From: Craterostigma plantagineum
Lineage: Eukaryota > Streptophyta > Magnoliopsida > Lamiales > Linderniaceae
Direction of reading: 5' to 3'
Length of the DNA stretch: 64,000 nucleotides
NCBI GenBank assembly: GCA_027422505.1
Contig: JAPQWV010000638.1
Coordinates: 62,001-126,000 of the forward strand
In this document: piece by piece, positions 1-14,339 of the stretch
How positions within the stretch are numbered: position 1 is the stretch's first letter
Layout: each line of letters starts with the position of its first letter
Notes under the pieces: generated by a model
The model's database searches: none
What the model was told of the DNA's origin: nothing
The model's input: only the letters and a program-made list of their open reading frames with translations
Position numbers and translations under genes: made by a program

Positions 1-2100
1 TGGCCGAAACCGGCAGTCAGTACTATTTTGACTATCTATAACTTTCCTATGACAAATCGGACGACCCTGATTCAAATTCCTATGGAAATCCAACTTGATT
101 ATCTAGAATGTTATGTTTTAGGTTAGTCCCTATTCGAAATCCATCGACCTCTAATATTTGCCCGATACTGACTTAGGGTTGCTATCCGAGTCGAATCGGC
201 CGAAACTGGCAGTCTGCACGATTTTGACTATAACTTTCTATTGATAAATCAGACGACCCTCATTCAAATTCCTATAAAAAGCCAACTTGATTATTTTTAT
301 GTTTTAAGTTAGTCCCGGTTAGAAGTCCAACGAACTCGAACATTCGCCCGATTCTGACTTAGGTTGCTGTCGAGTCGAATCGGCCGAAACGGCGGTCAGT
401 ATGTACGATTTTGACTATAAATTTCGATTGACAAATCGGACGACCCTGATTCAAATTCCTATGAAAATTCAACTTGATATCCAGAATTGTTATGTTTGAA
501 GTTAGTCCGGATTCAAAGTCCATCGACCTCGAACATTCGGCTGATTCTGACTTAGGTTTGTTGTCCGAGTCGAATCGGCCGAAACCGGCAGTCTGTACGA
601 TTTTGACTATAAATTTCGATTGACAAATCGGACGACCCTGATTAAAATTCCTATAAAAATCCAACTTGATTATTTTAGTTTTAAGTTATTCCCGATTCGA
701 AGTCCATCGACCTCGAAAATTCGCCCGATTCTGACTTAGGGATGCTGTCCGAGTCGAAATCCCCGAAACGACAGTCAGCACGATTTTGACTATAACTTTC
801 GAATGACAATCGGACGACCCTGATGCAAATTCCTATGGAATTGATTATCTAGATTGTTAGGTTTTAAGTTAGTCCCGATTCGAGGTCCATCGACCTCGAA
901 CATTCGCCCGATTCTGACATCCACCTAAACTGACAGTCTGCACGATTTTGACTATAACTTTTGATTGACAAATTGGACGGCCCTGATTCAAATCCTTTTG
1001 GAAAGCCAATTGACTTTCTAGAATTTTTATGTCTTAAGTTAGTCCCAATTGAAGTCCATCGACCTCGAAAATTCGCCTTCACTCTGACTTGGGGTTGTTG
1101 TCAGTGTCGAATCGGCCGAAACTGGCAGTCTGCACGATTTTGACTATAACTTTTTATGATAAAACGGACGACTCTGATTCAAATTCCTATAGAAAGACAA
1201 CTTGATTATCTAGAATTTTTATGTTTTAAGTTAGTCCCGATTCGAAGTCCATCGACCTCGAACATTCGCCCGATTCTGACTTAGGGTTGCCGTCCGAGTC
1301 GAATTGGCCGAAACCAGCAGTCAGTCAGTACTATTTTGACTACTATAACTTTCCTATGACAAATCGGACGACCCTGATTCAAATTCCTATGGAAATCCAA
1401 CTTGATTATCTAGAATGTTAGGTTTTAGTTAGTCCCTATTCTCAATCCATCGACCTCTAATATTGCCCGATACTGACTTAGGGTTGCTATCCGAGTCGAA
1501 TAGTCCGAAACTCGCAGTCTGCACGATTTTGACTATAACTTTCGATTGACATCGGACGACCTGATTCAATTTCGTTTGGAAGACAACTTGATTATCTAGC
1601 ATTTTTATGTTTTAAGTTAGTCCCGATTCGAAGTCCATCGACCTCAAAAATTCGCCAGATTCTGACTTTAGGTTGCTGTCCGAGTCGAATCGGCCGAAAC
1701 CGGCAGTCTGCACGATTTTGACTATAACTTTAGAATGACAAATCGGACGACCTGATTCAAATTCCTATGGAAATCCATTTGATTATCAAGATTGTTAGGT
1801 TTTAGGTTAGTCCCGATTCGAAGTCCATCGACCTCAAATATTTGCCCGATTCTGACTTAGGGTTTCTACCCGAGTCGAATCGTCCGAAACTGGCAGTCTG
1901 CACGATTTTGACTATAACATTCTATTGACAAATCGGACGACCCTGATTCAATTTCGTTTGGAAAGACAACTTGATTATCTAGAAATTTTATGTTTTAAGT
2001 TATTCCCGATTCGAAGTCCATCGACCTCGAAAAATCGCCCGATTCTGACATAGGGTTGCTGTCCGAGTGGAATCGGCCGAAACCGGCAGTCTGCACGATT
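1..2100. repeat. Divergent satellite monomers, outer part
   Basis: Degenerate monomers of the same family, each differing from its neighbours by substitutions and short indels. An example is a local GTCAGTCAGT slippage near 1,318-1,327. I could not see a clean higher-order period here. This looks like an older, less homogenised part of the array. No gene is seen. Confidence 0.8.
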
Positions 2101-2960
2101 GTGACTATAACTTTCGATTGACAAGTCGGACGACCCTGATTCAAATTCCTTTGGAAAGCCAACTTGATTATCTAGAATTTGTATGTTTTAAGTTAGTCCC
2201 GATTCGAAGTCCATCAACCTCGAAAATTCACCGTATTCTAACTTAGGGTTGCTGTCCGAGTGAAAAGGCCAAAACCGACAGTCTGCATGATTTTTACTAA
2301 CCTTCGATTGACAAATCGGACGACCTGATTCAAATTCCTATGGAAATCCAACTTGATATCTATAATTGTTATGTTTTAAGTTAGTCCCGATTCGAAGTCC
2401 ATCGACCTCGAACATTCACCCGATTCTGACTTAGGGTTGCTGTCCGAGTCGGCTCGGCCGAAACCGACAGTCTACACGATTTTGACTATAACTTTCGATT
2501 GACAAATTGGATGACCCTGATTCAAATTCCTTCGGAACGCCAATTGACTATCTAGAACTTTTATGTTTTAAGTTAGTCCCGATTTGAAGTCTATCGACCT
2601 CAAAATTCGCCTCATTCTGACTTGGGGTTGTTGTCAGAGTCGAATAGGCCGAAACTGGCAGTCTACACGATTTTGATTATAACGTTTGATTGATAAATCG
2701 GACGACCCTGATGCAAATTCCTGTAGAAAACCAACTTGATTATCTAAAATTTTTATGTTTTAAGTTAGTCCCTATTCGAAGTCCATCGACCTCGAACATT
2801 CGCCCGAGTCTGACTAAGGGTTGCTGTCTGAGGCGAATCAGGCGAAACCGACAGTCAGCACGATTTTGACTATAACTTTCGAATGGCAAATCGGACGACC
2901 CTGATTCAAATTCCTATGGAAATCCACTTGATTATCTAGATTGTTAGGTGTTTGGTTAGT
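2101..2960. repeat. Satellite segment duplicated at 6,532-7,395 (copy 1)
   Basis: This run of 4-5 monomers shares a series of private variants with 6,532-7,395 at a near-constant offset of 4,431-4,435 bases. The shared variants include GATTGTGACTATAAC, AAAAGGCCAAAACCGACAG, GAGTCGGCTCGGCCGAAACC, CCGAGTCTGACTAAGGG and TTGTTAGGTGTTTGG. They occur in the same order in both copies, which indicates block duplication rather than chance similarity of monomers. Confidence 0.75.
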
Positions 2961-3261
2961 CCCGCTTCGAAGTCCATCGACCTCGAATATTTGCCCGATT
3001 CTGACTTAGGGTTGCTATCCGAGTCGAATCATCCGAAACTGGCAGTCTGCACGATTTTGACTATAACTTTCGATTGACAAATGGATGACCCTGATTAAAT
3101 TAAATTTGGAAAGACAACTTGATTATCTAGAATTTTATGTTTTAGTTAGTCCCGATTCGAAGTCCATCGACCTCGAACATTCGCCCGATTCTGACTTATG
3201 GTTGCTGTCCGAGTCGAATCGGCCGAAACCGGCAGTCTGCACGATTTTGACTATAACTTTC

Positions 3262-5640
3262 GATTAACAAATTAGAAGACACTGATTCAAATTCCTATAA
3301 AAGGCCAACTTGATTATCTAGAATTTTTATGTTTTAAGTTAGTCCCGATTTGAAGTCTATCGACCTCGAAAATTCGCCTCATTCTGACTTGGGGTTGTTG
3401 TTAGAGTCGAATCGGCCGAAACTGGCAGTCTGCACGATTTTGACTATAACTTTGGATTGATAAGTCAGACGACCCTGATTCAAAGCCCATCGACCTTGAA
3501 AATTCGCCCGATTCTGACTTGGGTGTGTGTCCGAGTCAAGTCGCCGAAAAGGCAGTCTGCACGATTTTGACTATAACTTCTCGAATGACAAATCGGACGA
3601 CCCTGATTCAAATTCCTATGGAAGTCCAACTTGATATCTAGAATTTTTATGTTTTAAGTTAGTCCCGAATTGAAGTCCATCGACCTCCAACATTCGCCCG
3701 ATTCTGACTTAGGGTTGTTGTCCGAGTCGAATCAGCCGAAACCGGCAGTCTGGACGATTATGACTATAACTTTCGAATGACAAATCGGACGACCCTGATT
3801 CAAATTTCTATGGAAATCCAACTTGATATCCAGAATTGTTATGTTAGTCTCGATTCGAAGTCCATCGACCTCTAAAATTCCCCCGATTCTGACTTAGGGT
3901 TGCTGTCCGAGTCGAATCCACCGAAACCGGCAGTCAGCACGATTTTGACTATAACTTTCGAATGACAAATCGGACAACCCTGATTCAAATTCCTATGGAA
4001 ATCCATTTGATTATCAAGATTGTTAGGTTTAGGTTAGTCCCGATTCGAACGACCTCGAATATTGCCCGATTCTGACTTAGGGTTTCTATCCGAGTCGAAT
4101 CGCTGGCAGTCTGCACCATTTTGACTATAACCTTCTATTGACAAATCGGACACGACCCTGATTAATTTTGTTGGAAAGACAACTTGATTATCTAGAAATT
4201 TTATGTTTTACGTTTTCCCGATTCGAAGTCCAATGACCTCGAAAAAATCGCCTGATTTCGACATAGGGTTGCTGTCCGAGTGGAATCGGCCGAAATCGGC
4301 AATCTGCACGATTGTGACTATAACTTTCGATTACAAGTCGGACGACCCTGATCCAAATTCCTATGGAAAGACAACTTGATTATCTTGAATATTTATGCTT
4401 TAAGTTAGTCCCGATTCGAAGTCCATCAACCTCGAACATTCGCCCGATTCTGACTTAGGGTTGCTGTCTGAGTTGAATCAGCCGAAACCGGCAGTCTACA
4501 CGATTTTGACTACAACTTTCGATTAACAAATTAGAAGACACTGATTCAAATTCCTATAAAAGGCCAACTGATTATCTAGAATTTTTATGTTTTAAGTTAG
4601 TCCCGATTTGAAGTCCATCGACCTCGAAAATTCGCCTCATTCTGACTTGGGGTTGTTGTTAGAGTCGAATCGGCCGAAACTGGCAGTCTGCACGGTTTTG
4701 ACTATAACTTTTGATTGATAAGTCAGACGACCCTGATTCAAATCCATCGACCCCGAAAATTCGCCCGATTCTGACTTAGGGTTGCTGTCGAGTGAAATCG
4801 GCCGAAATCGGCAGTCTACACGATTACGACTATAACTCTCAAATGACAAATCGGACGACCCTGATTCAAATTCTTATGGAAATCCAACTTGATATCTAGA
4901 ATTTTTATGTTTTAAGTAAGTCCCGATTCGAAGTCCATCGACCTCGAACATTCGCCCGATTCTGACTTAGGGTTGCTGTCCGAGTCGAATCGGCCGAAAC
5001 CGGCAGTCTGCACGATTATGACTATAACTTTCGAATGACAAATCGGACGACCCTGATTCAAGTTTCTATGGAAATCCAACTTGATATCCAGAATTGTTAT
5101 GTTTTAAGTTAGTCCCGATTCGAAGGCCGTCGACCTCGAAAATTCCCCCGATTCTGACTTAGGGTTGCTGTCCGAGTCGAATCCACCGAAACCGGCAGTC
5201 AGCACGATTTTGACTATAACTTTCGAATAACAAATCGGACACCCTGATTCAAATTCCTATGGAAATCCATTTGATTATCAAGATTTTTAGGTTTTACGTT
5301 AGTCCCGATTCCAAGTCCATCGACCTCAAATATATGCCCGATTCTGACTTAGGGTTTCTATCCGAGTCGAATCGCTGGCAGTCTGCACGATTTTGACAAT
5401 AACTTTCTATTGACAAATCGGACGACCCTGATTTTGGAAAGACAACTTGATTATCTAGAATTTTTATGTTTTAAGTTTTTCCGATTCGAAGTCCAATGAC
5501 CTCGAAAAATCGCCCGATTCTGACATAGGGTTGCTGTCCGAGTGGAATCGGCCGAAATCGGCAGTCTGCACGATTGCGACTATAACTTTCGATTGCAAGT
5601 CGGACGACCTTGATTCAAATTCCTATGGAAAGCCAACTTG
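3262..5640. repeat. Tandem duplication of a roughly 1.26-kb satellite unit
   Basis: Two successive units (about 3,262-4,380 and 4,521-5,640, offset about 1,259) share a private variant series: GATTAACAAATTAGAAGAC, then a shortened monomer where the CTGATTCAAA segment runs directly into CCATCGACC (near 3,478 and 4,735), then GATTATGACTATAAC, then a GAATCGCTGGCAGTC deletion variant. The period is about six and a half monomers, because the shortened monomer is part of the unit. Confidence 0.75.
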
Positions 5641-6531
5641 ATTATCTAGAATTTGTATGTTTTATGTTAGTCCCGATTCGAAGTCCATCGACCTCGAAAA
5701 TTCAACGGATTCTAACTTAGGGTTGATGTCCGAGTGGAAAAGGTCAAAAACCGGCAGTCTGTACGATTTTGACTATAAATTTCGATTGACAAATCGGACG
5801 ACCCTGATTAAAATTCCTATAAAAACCCAACTTGATTATTTTTATGTTTTATGTTATTCCCGATTCGAAGTCCATCTACCTCGAAAATTCCCCCGATTTT
5901 GACTTAGGGTTGCTGTCCGAGTCGAATCCACCGAAACCGGCAGTCAACACGATTTTGACTATAACTTTCGAATGACAAATCGGACAACCCTGATTCAAAT
6001 TCCAATGGAAATCCACTTGATTATCTATATTGTTATGTTTTAGGTTAGTCCCGATTCGAAGTCCATCGACCTCGAATATTTACCCGATTCTGACTTAGGG
6101 TTGCTATCTGAGTCGAATCGTCCGAAACTGGCAGTCTGCAAGATTTTGACTATAACTTTCGATTGACAAATCGGACGACCCTGATTCAATTTCTTTTGGA
6201 AATACAACTTGATTATCTAGAATTTTTATGTTTTAATTTTGTCCCGATTCGAAGTCCATCGACCTCGAACATTCGCCTGATTCTGACTTAGGGTTGCTGT
6301 CTGAGTCGAATCGGCCGAAACCGGTTGTCTGCAAGATTTTGACTATAACTTTCGATTGACAAATCGGACGACCCTGATTCAAATTCCTAAAAAAGGCCAA
6401 CTTGATTATCTAGAATTTTTATGTTTTAAGTTAGTCCCGATTTGAAGTCCATCGACGTCGAAAATTCGCAGTATTCTGACTTGGGGTTGTTGTCAGAGTC
6501 GAATCGGGCGAAACTGGCAGTCTGCACGATT

Positions 6532-7395
6532 GTGACTATAACTTTCGATTGACAAGTCGGACGACCCTGATTCAAATTCCTTTGGAAAGCCAACTTGATT
6601 ATCTAGAATTTGTATGTTTTAAGTTAGTCCCGATTCGAAGTCCATCGACCTTGAAAATTCACCGTATTCTAACTTAGGGTTGCTGTCCGAGTGGAAAAGG
6701 CCAAAACCGACAGTCTGCATGATTTTTACTATAACCTTCGATTGACAAATCGGACGACCCTGATTCAAATTCCTATGGAAATCCAACTTGATATCTATAA
6801 TTGTTATGTTTTAAGTTCGTCCCGATTCGAAGTCCATCGACCTCGAACATTCACCCGATTCTGACTTAGGGTTGCTATCCGAGTCGGCTCGGCCGAAACC
6901 GACAGTCTACACGATTTTGACTATAACTTTCGATTGACAAATTGGATGACCCTGATTCAAATTCCTTCGGAAAGACAATTGACTATCTAGAATTTTTATG
7001 TTTTAAGTTAGTCCCGATTTGAAGTCTATCGACCTCAAAAATTCGCCTCATTCTGACTTGGGGTTGTTGTCAGAGTCGAATAGGCAGAAACTGGCAGTCT
7101 AACGATTTTGATTATAACGTTTGATTGATAAATCGGACGACCCTGATGCAAATTCCTATAGAAAACCAACTTGATTATCTAGAATTTTTATGTTTTAAGT
7201 TAGTCCCTATTCGAAGCTAATCGACCTCGAACATTCGCCCGAGTCTGACTAAGGGTTGCTGTCTGAGGCGAATCGGGCGAAACCGACAGTCAGCACGATT
7301 TTGACTGTAACTTTCGAATGGCAAATCGGACGACCCTGATTCAAATTGCTATGGAAATCCACTTGATTATCTAGATTGTTAGGTGTTTGGTTAGT
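6532..7395. repeat. Satellite segment duplicated from 2,101-2,960 (copy 2)
   Basis: Second copy of the 4-5 monomer block at 2,101-2,960, with the same order of private variants and a few further substitutions (for example GAAGCTAATCGACC near 7,214). Its right part merges into the larger block that is duplicated again at 14,340. Confidence 0.75.
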
Positions 7396-10280
7396 CCCGA
7401 TTCGAAGTCCATCGACCTCTAACATTCGCCCGATTCTGACTTAGGGTTGCTGTCCGAGTCGAATCGTCCGAAAACCGGCTGTCTGCACGATTTTGACTAT
7501 AACTTTCGATTGACAAATTGGACGACCCTGATTCAAATTCCTATAAAAAGCCAACTTTATTATCTAGAATTTTTATGTTTTGAGTTAGTCCCGATTTGAA
7601 GTCCATCGACCTCGAAAATTTGCCTCATTCTGACTTGGGTTGTTGTTAGAGTCTATTCGGCTGAAAGTGGCAGTCTGCACGATTTTGACTATAATTTTGA
7701 TTGATAAATCAGACGACCCTGATTCAAATTCCTACAAAAAGCCAACTTTATCATGTTTATGTTTTAAGTTAGTCCCGATTCGAAGTCCATCGACCTCGAA
7801 AATTCGCCCGATTCTGACTTAGGGTTGCTGTCCGAGTCGAATCGGCCGAAACCGGCAGTCTGCACGATTTTGACTATAACTTTCGAATGACAAATCAGAC
7901 GACCTTGATTCAAATTCCTATGGAAATCCAACTTGATATCTAGAATTTTTATGTTTTAATTAATTCCCGATTCGAAGTCCAACGACCTCGAACATTCGCC
8001 CGATTCTTACTTAGGGTTGTTGTCCGAGTCGAATGGGCCGAAACCGGCAGTCTGTACGATTTTGACTATAAATTACGATTGAGAAATTGGACGACCCTGA
8101 TTAAAATTCCTATAAAAAGCCAACTTGATTATTTTTAGGTTTCAAGTTAGTCCCGATTTGAAGTCCATCGACCTCGAACATTCGTCCGATTCTGACTTAG
8201 GGTTGCTGTCCGAGTCGAATCCATCGAAACCGGCTGTCAGCACAATTTTGACTATAACTTTCGAATGACAAATCGGACGACCATGATCCAAATTTCTATG
8301 GAAATACAGCTTGATTATCTAGATTTGTTATGTTTTAGGTTAGTCCCGATTCGAAGTCCATCGACCTCTAATATTTGCCCGATTCTGACTTAGGGTTGCT
8401 ATCCGAGTCGTATAGTCCGAAACTGGCTGTCTGCACGATTTTGACTATAACTTTCGGTTGACAAATCGAACGACCCTGATTCAATTTCTTTTGGAAGGAC
8501 AACTTGATTATCTACCATTTTTATGTTTTAAGTTAGTCCCGATTCGAAGTCCATCGACCTCGAACATTCGCCCGATTCTGACTTAGGCTTGCTGTCCGAG
8601 TCGAATCGGCCGAAACCGGTAGTCTGCACGATTTTGACTAAAACTTTCGATTGACAAATTGGACGACCCTGATTCAAATTCCTTCGGAAAGCCAATTGAT
8701 TATCAAGAATTTTTATGTTTTAAGTTAGTCCCGATTTGAAGTCCATCGACCTTGAACATTCGCCCCATTCTGACTTAGGGTTGCTGTCCGAGTCGAATCG
8801 GCCGAAACCGGCAGTCAGCACGATTTTGACTATAACTTTCGAATGACCAATCGGACGACCCTGATCCAAATTACTATGGAAATCCAACTTGATTATCTAG
8901 ATTTGTTATGTTTAGGTTAGTCCCGATTCGAAGTCCATCGACCTCGAATATTTGCCCGATTCTGACTTAGGGTTGCTATCCGAGTCGAATAGTCCGAAAC
9001 TGGCAGTCTGCACTATTTTGCCTATAACTTTCGGTTGACAAATCGGACGACCCTGATTTAATTTTGTTTGGAAGGATAACTTGATTATCTACCATTTTTA
9101 TGTTTTATGTTAGTCCTGATTCGAAGTCCATCGACCTCGAACATTCGCCCGATTCTGACTTAGGGTTGCTGTCCGAGTCCAATCGGCCGAAACCGGCAGT
9201 CTGCACGATTTTGACTATAACTTTCGATTGACAAATTGGACGACCTGTTGTCAGAGTCGAATCGGCCGAAACTGGCAGTCTGCACGATTTTGACTATACG
9301 TTTGATTGATAAATCGGACGACCCTGATTCAAATCCTATAAAACTCCAACTTGATTATCTAGAATTTTTATGTTTAAAGTTAGTCCAGATTCGAAGTCCA
9401 TCGACCTCGAACATTCGCCCGATTCTGACTTAGGGTTGCTGTCCGAGTTGAATCGGCCGAAACCGGCAGTCAGCACGATTTTGACTATAACTTTCGAATG
9501 ACAAATCGGACGACCCTGATTCAAATTCATATGGAAATCCAACTTGATTATCTAGAGTTGTTATGGTTTAGGTTGGGCACGGTTCGAAGTCCATCGACCT
9601 CTAATATTTGCCCGATACTGACTTAGGGTTGCTATCCGAGTCGAATAGTCCGAAACTGGCGGTCTGCACAATTTTGACTATAACATTCGATTGACAAATC
9701 GGACGACCCTGATTCAATTTCGTTTGGAAACACAACTTGATTATCTAGCATTTTTATGTTTTAAGTTAGTCCCGATTTGAAGTCCATCGACCTCGAACAT
9801 TCGCCCGATTCTGACTTAGGGTTGTTGTCCGAGTCGAATCGGCCGAAACCGGCAGTCAACACGATTTTGACTAAAACTTTCGAATGAGAAATCGGACGAC
9901 CCTTTTTCAAATTCATATGGAAATCCAACTTGATTATCTAGAGTTTTTATGTTTTAGGTTAGGCCAGGTTCGAAGGCCATCGACCTCTAATATTTGCCCG
10001 ATTCTGTCTTAGGGTTGCTATCCGAGTCGAATAGTCCGAAACTGGTGGTCTGCACTATTTTGCTTATAACTTTCGATTGGCAAATCGGACGACCCTGATT
10101 CAATTTCTTTTGGAAAGACAACTTGATTATCTAGCATTTTTATGTTTTAAGTTATTCCCGATTCGAAGTCCATCGACCTCGAAAATTCACCCGATTCTGA
10201 GTTAGGGTTGCTGTCCGAGTCCAATCCGTCGAAACCGGCAGTCTGCACGATTTTGACTATAACTTTCGAATGACAAATCG
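7176..10280. repeat. 3.1-kb satellite block, copy A
   Basis: This block reappears at 14,340-17,260. The offset is about 7,164 at the left end and 6,980 from roughly 8,200 onward, so one monomer-sized piece (about 184 bp, near 8,017-8,200) is present here and absent in copy B. Shared rare variants include GTTAGGTGTTTGG, GAGTCTATTCGGCTGAAAG, the deletion variant GACGACCTGTTGTCAGAGTC (near 9,240) and TTGGGCACGGTTCG. Small differences exist (for example TATCATGTTTATG here against TATTATTTTTATG in copy B), so the copies are not identical. Confidence 0.85.
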
Positions 10281-13200
10281 GACGACCCTTATTCAAATTC
10301 CTTCCGAAAGCCAATTGATTAACAAGAATTTTATGTTTTAAGTTAGTCCCGATTTGAAGTCCATCGACCTCGAACATTCGCCCGATTCTGACTTAGGGTT
10401 GCTGTTCGAGTCGAATCGGCCGAAACCGGCAGTCTGTACGATTTTGACTATAAATTTCGATTGACAAATCGGATGACCCTGATTAAAATTCCTATAAAAA
10501 GCCAACTTGATTATTTTTTGTTTTATGTTATTCCCGATTCGAAGTCCATGGACCTCGAAAATTCGCCCGATTCTGACTTAGGGTTGCTGTCCGAGTCGAA
10601 TCCGCCGAAACCGGCAGTCTGCACGATTTGGTTATAAATTTTGATTGATAAATCAGACGACCCTGATTCAAATTCTATAAAAAGCCAACTTGATTATTTT
10701 ATATTTTTTGTAAGTCCCGATTCGAAGTCCATCGACCTCGAAAATTCGCCCGATTCTGACTTAGGGTTGCTGTCCGAGTCGAATCGACCGAAACCGGCAG
10801 TCTGCACGATTTTTACTGTAACTTTCGAATGATAAATCGGACGACCCTGATTAAAATTTCTATGAAAACCCAACTTGATTATTTTTATGTTTTAAGTTAT
10901 TCCCGATTCGAGGTCCATCGACCTCGAAAATTCGGCCGATTCTAACTTAGGGTTGCTGTCCGAGTCGAATCGGCCGAAACCGGCAGTCTGCACGATTTTT
11001 TCTATAACTTTCAAATGACAAATCGGACGACCCTGATTCAAATTCCTATGGAAATCCAACTTGATATCTAGAATTGTTATGTTTTAAGTTTGTCCCGATT
11101 CAAATTCCATGGACCTCGAACATTCGCCAGATTCTGACTTAGGGTTGCTGTCCAAGTCGAATCGATCGAAACCGGCAGTCTACACGATTTTGACTATAAC
11201 TTTCGATTTACAATTTGGACGACCCTGATTCAAATTCCTATAAAACGCTAACTTGATTATCTAGAATTTTTATGTTTTAAGTTAGTCCCTATTTGAAGTA
11301 CATCAACCTCGAAAGTTCGCCTCATTCTGACTTGGGGTTGTTGTCAGAGTCGAATCGGCCGAAACTGGCAGTCTGCACGATTTTGACTATAACGTTTGAT
11401 TGATAAATCGGACGACCCTGATTCAAATTCCTATAAAACTCCAACTTGATTATCTAGAATTTTTATGTTTTAGGTTAGTCCAGATTCGAAGTCCATCGAC
11501 CTCGAACATTCGCCCGATTCTGACTTAGGGTTGCTGTCCGAGTTGAATCGGCCGAAACCGGCAGTCAGCACGATTTTGACTATAACTTTCGAATGACAAA
11601 TCGGACGACCCTGATTCAAATTCATATGGAAATCCAACTTGATTATCTAGAGTTGTTATGGTTTAGGTTTGGCCCGGTTCGAAGTCCATCGACCTCTAAT
11701 ATTTGCCCGATTCTGACTTAGGGTTGCTATCCGAGTCGAATAGTCCGAAACTGGCGGTCTGCACAATTTTGACTATAACATTCGATTGACAAATCGGACG
11801 ACCCTGATTCAATTTCGTTTGGAAAGACAACTTGATTATCTTGCATTTTTGTTTTAAGTTAGTCCCGATTCGAAGTCCATCGACCTCGAACATTCGCCCG
11901 ATTCTGACTTAGGGTTGATGTCCGAGTCGAATCGGCCGAAACCGGCAGTCAGCACGATTTTGACTAAAACTTTCGAATGAGAAATCGGACAACCCTTATT
12001 CAAATTCATATGGAAATTCAACTTGATTATCTAGAGTTTTTATGTTTTAGGTTAGGCCCGGTTCGAAGGCCATCGACCTCTAATATTTGCCCGATTATGT
12101 CTTAGGGTTGCTATCCGAGTCGAATAGTCCGAAACTGGTGGTCTGCACGATTTTGCTTATAACTTTCGATTGACAAATCGGACGACCCTGATTCAATTTC
12201 TTTTGGAAAGACAACTTGATTAACTAGAATTTTTATGTTTTAAGTTAGTCCCGATTCGAAGTCCATCGACCTCGAACATTCGCCCGATTCTGACTTAGGG
12301 TTGCTGTCCGAGTCGAATCAGCCGAAACCGGCAGTCTGCACGATTTTGACTATAACTTTCGATTTACAATTTGGATGACCCTGATTCAAATACCTATAAA
12401 ACACTAACTTGATTATCTAGAATTGTTATGTTTTAAGTTAGTCCCTATTTGAAGTCCATCAACCTCGAAAGTTCGTCTCATTCTGACTTGGGGTTGTCGT
12501 CAGAGTCGAATTGGCCGAAACTGGCAGTCTGCACGATTTTGACTATAACGTTTGATTGATAAATTGGACGACCCTGATTCAAATTCCTATAAAACTCCAA
12601 CTTGATTAGCTAGAATTTTTATGTTTTAAGTTAGTCCAGATTCGAAGTCCCTCGACCTCGAACATTCGCCCGATTCTGACTTAGGGTTGCTGTCCGACTT
12701 GAATGGGCCGAAACCGGCAGTCAGCACGATTTTGACTATAACTTTCGAATGACAAATCGGACGACCCTGATTCAAATTCATATGAAAATCCAACTTGATT
12801 ATCTAGAGTTGTTATGGTTTAGGTTAGGCCCGGTTCGAAGTCCATCGACCTCTAATATTTGCCCGATTCTGACTTAGGGTTGCTATCCGAGTCGAATAGT
12901 CCGAAATGGCGGTCTGCACAATTTTGACTATAACATTCGATTGACAAATCGGACGACCCTGATTCAATTTCGTTTGGAAAGACAACTTGATTATCTAGCA
13001 TTTTTTTTTTAAGTTAGTCCCGATTCGAAGTCCATCGACCTCGAACATTCGCCCGATTCTGACTTAGGGTTGATGTCCGAGTCGAATCGGCCGAAACCGG
13101 CAGTCAGCACGATTTTGACTAAAACTTTCGAATGAGAAATCGGACGACCCTTATTCAAATTCATATGGAAATCCAACTTGATTAGCTAGAGTTTTTATGT

Positions 13201-14339
13201 TTTAGGTTAGGCCCGATTCGAAGGCCATCGACCTCTAATATTTGCCCGATTATGTCTTAGGGTTGCTATCCGAGTCGAATAGTCCGAAACTGGTGGTCTG
13301 CACGATTTTGCTTATAACTTTCGATTGACAAATCGGACGACCCTGATTCAATTTCTTTTGGAAAGACAACTTGATTATCTAGCATTTTTATGTTTTAAGT
13401 TAGTCCCGATTCGAAGTCCATCGACCACGAACATTCGCCCGATTCTGACTTAGGGTTGCTGTCCGAGTCGAATTGGCCGAAATCGGCAGTCTGCACGATT
13501 TTGACTATAACGTTTGATTGATAGATCGGACGACCCTGATTCAAATTCCTATAAAACTCCAACTTGATTATCTAGAATTTTTATGTTTTAGGTTAGTCCA
13601 GATTCGAAGTCCATCGACCTCGAACATTCATCCGATTCTGACTTAGGGTTGCTGTCCGAGTTGAATGGGCCGAAACCGGCAGTCAGCACGATTTTGACTA
13701 TAACTTTCGAATGACAAATCGGACGACCCTGATTCAAATTCATATGGAAATCCAACTTGATTATCTAGAGTTGTTATGGTTTAGGTTAGGCCCGGTTCGA
13801 AGTCCATCGACCTCTAATATTTGCCCGATTCTGACTTAGGGTTGCTATCCGAGTCGAATAGTCCGAAACTGGCGGTCTGCACAATTTTGACTATAACATT
13901 CGATTGACAAATCGGACGACCCTGATTCAATTTCGTTTGGAAAGACAACTTGATTATCTTGCATTTTTTTGTTTTAAGTTAGTCCCGATTCGAAGTCCAT
14001 CGACCTCGAACATTCGCCCGATTCTGACTTAGGGTTGATGTCCGAGTCGAATCGGCCGAAACCGGCAGTCAGCACGATTTTGACTATAACTTTCGAATGA
14101 CAAATCGGACGACCCTGATTCAAATTCATATGGAAATCCAACTTGATTATCTAGAGTTGTTATGGTTTAGGTTAGGCCCGGTTCGAAGTCCATCGACCTC
14201 TAATATTTGCCCGATTCTGACTTAGGGTTGCTATCCGAGTCGAATAGTCCGAAACTGGCGGTCTGCACAATTTTGACTATAACATTCGATTGACAAATCG
14301 GACGACCCTGATTCACTTTCGTTTGGAAAGACAACTTGA
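10281..14339. repeat. Satellite with emerging six-monomer periodicity
   Basis: The marker variant GGGTTGATGTCCGAG appears near 11,914, 13,069 and 14,034, that is at spacings of 1,155 (six monomers) and 965 (five monomers). The companion variant GACTAAAACTTTCGAATGAG follows the first two. The part from about 10,720 to 11,330 carries a distinct set of variants (TTTTTACTGTAACTTTCG, GATTTTTTCTATAAC, AAATTCCATGGACC) that reappears on the far side of the retrotransposon at 34,150-34,890. No gene is seen. Confidence 0.75.
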
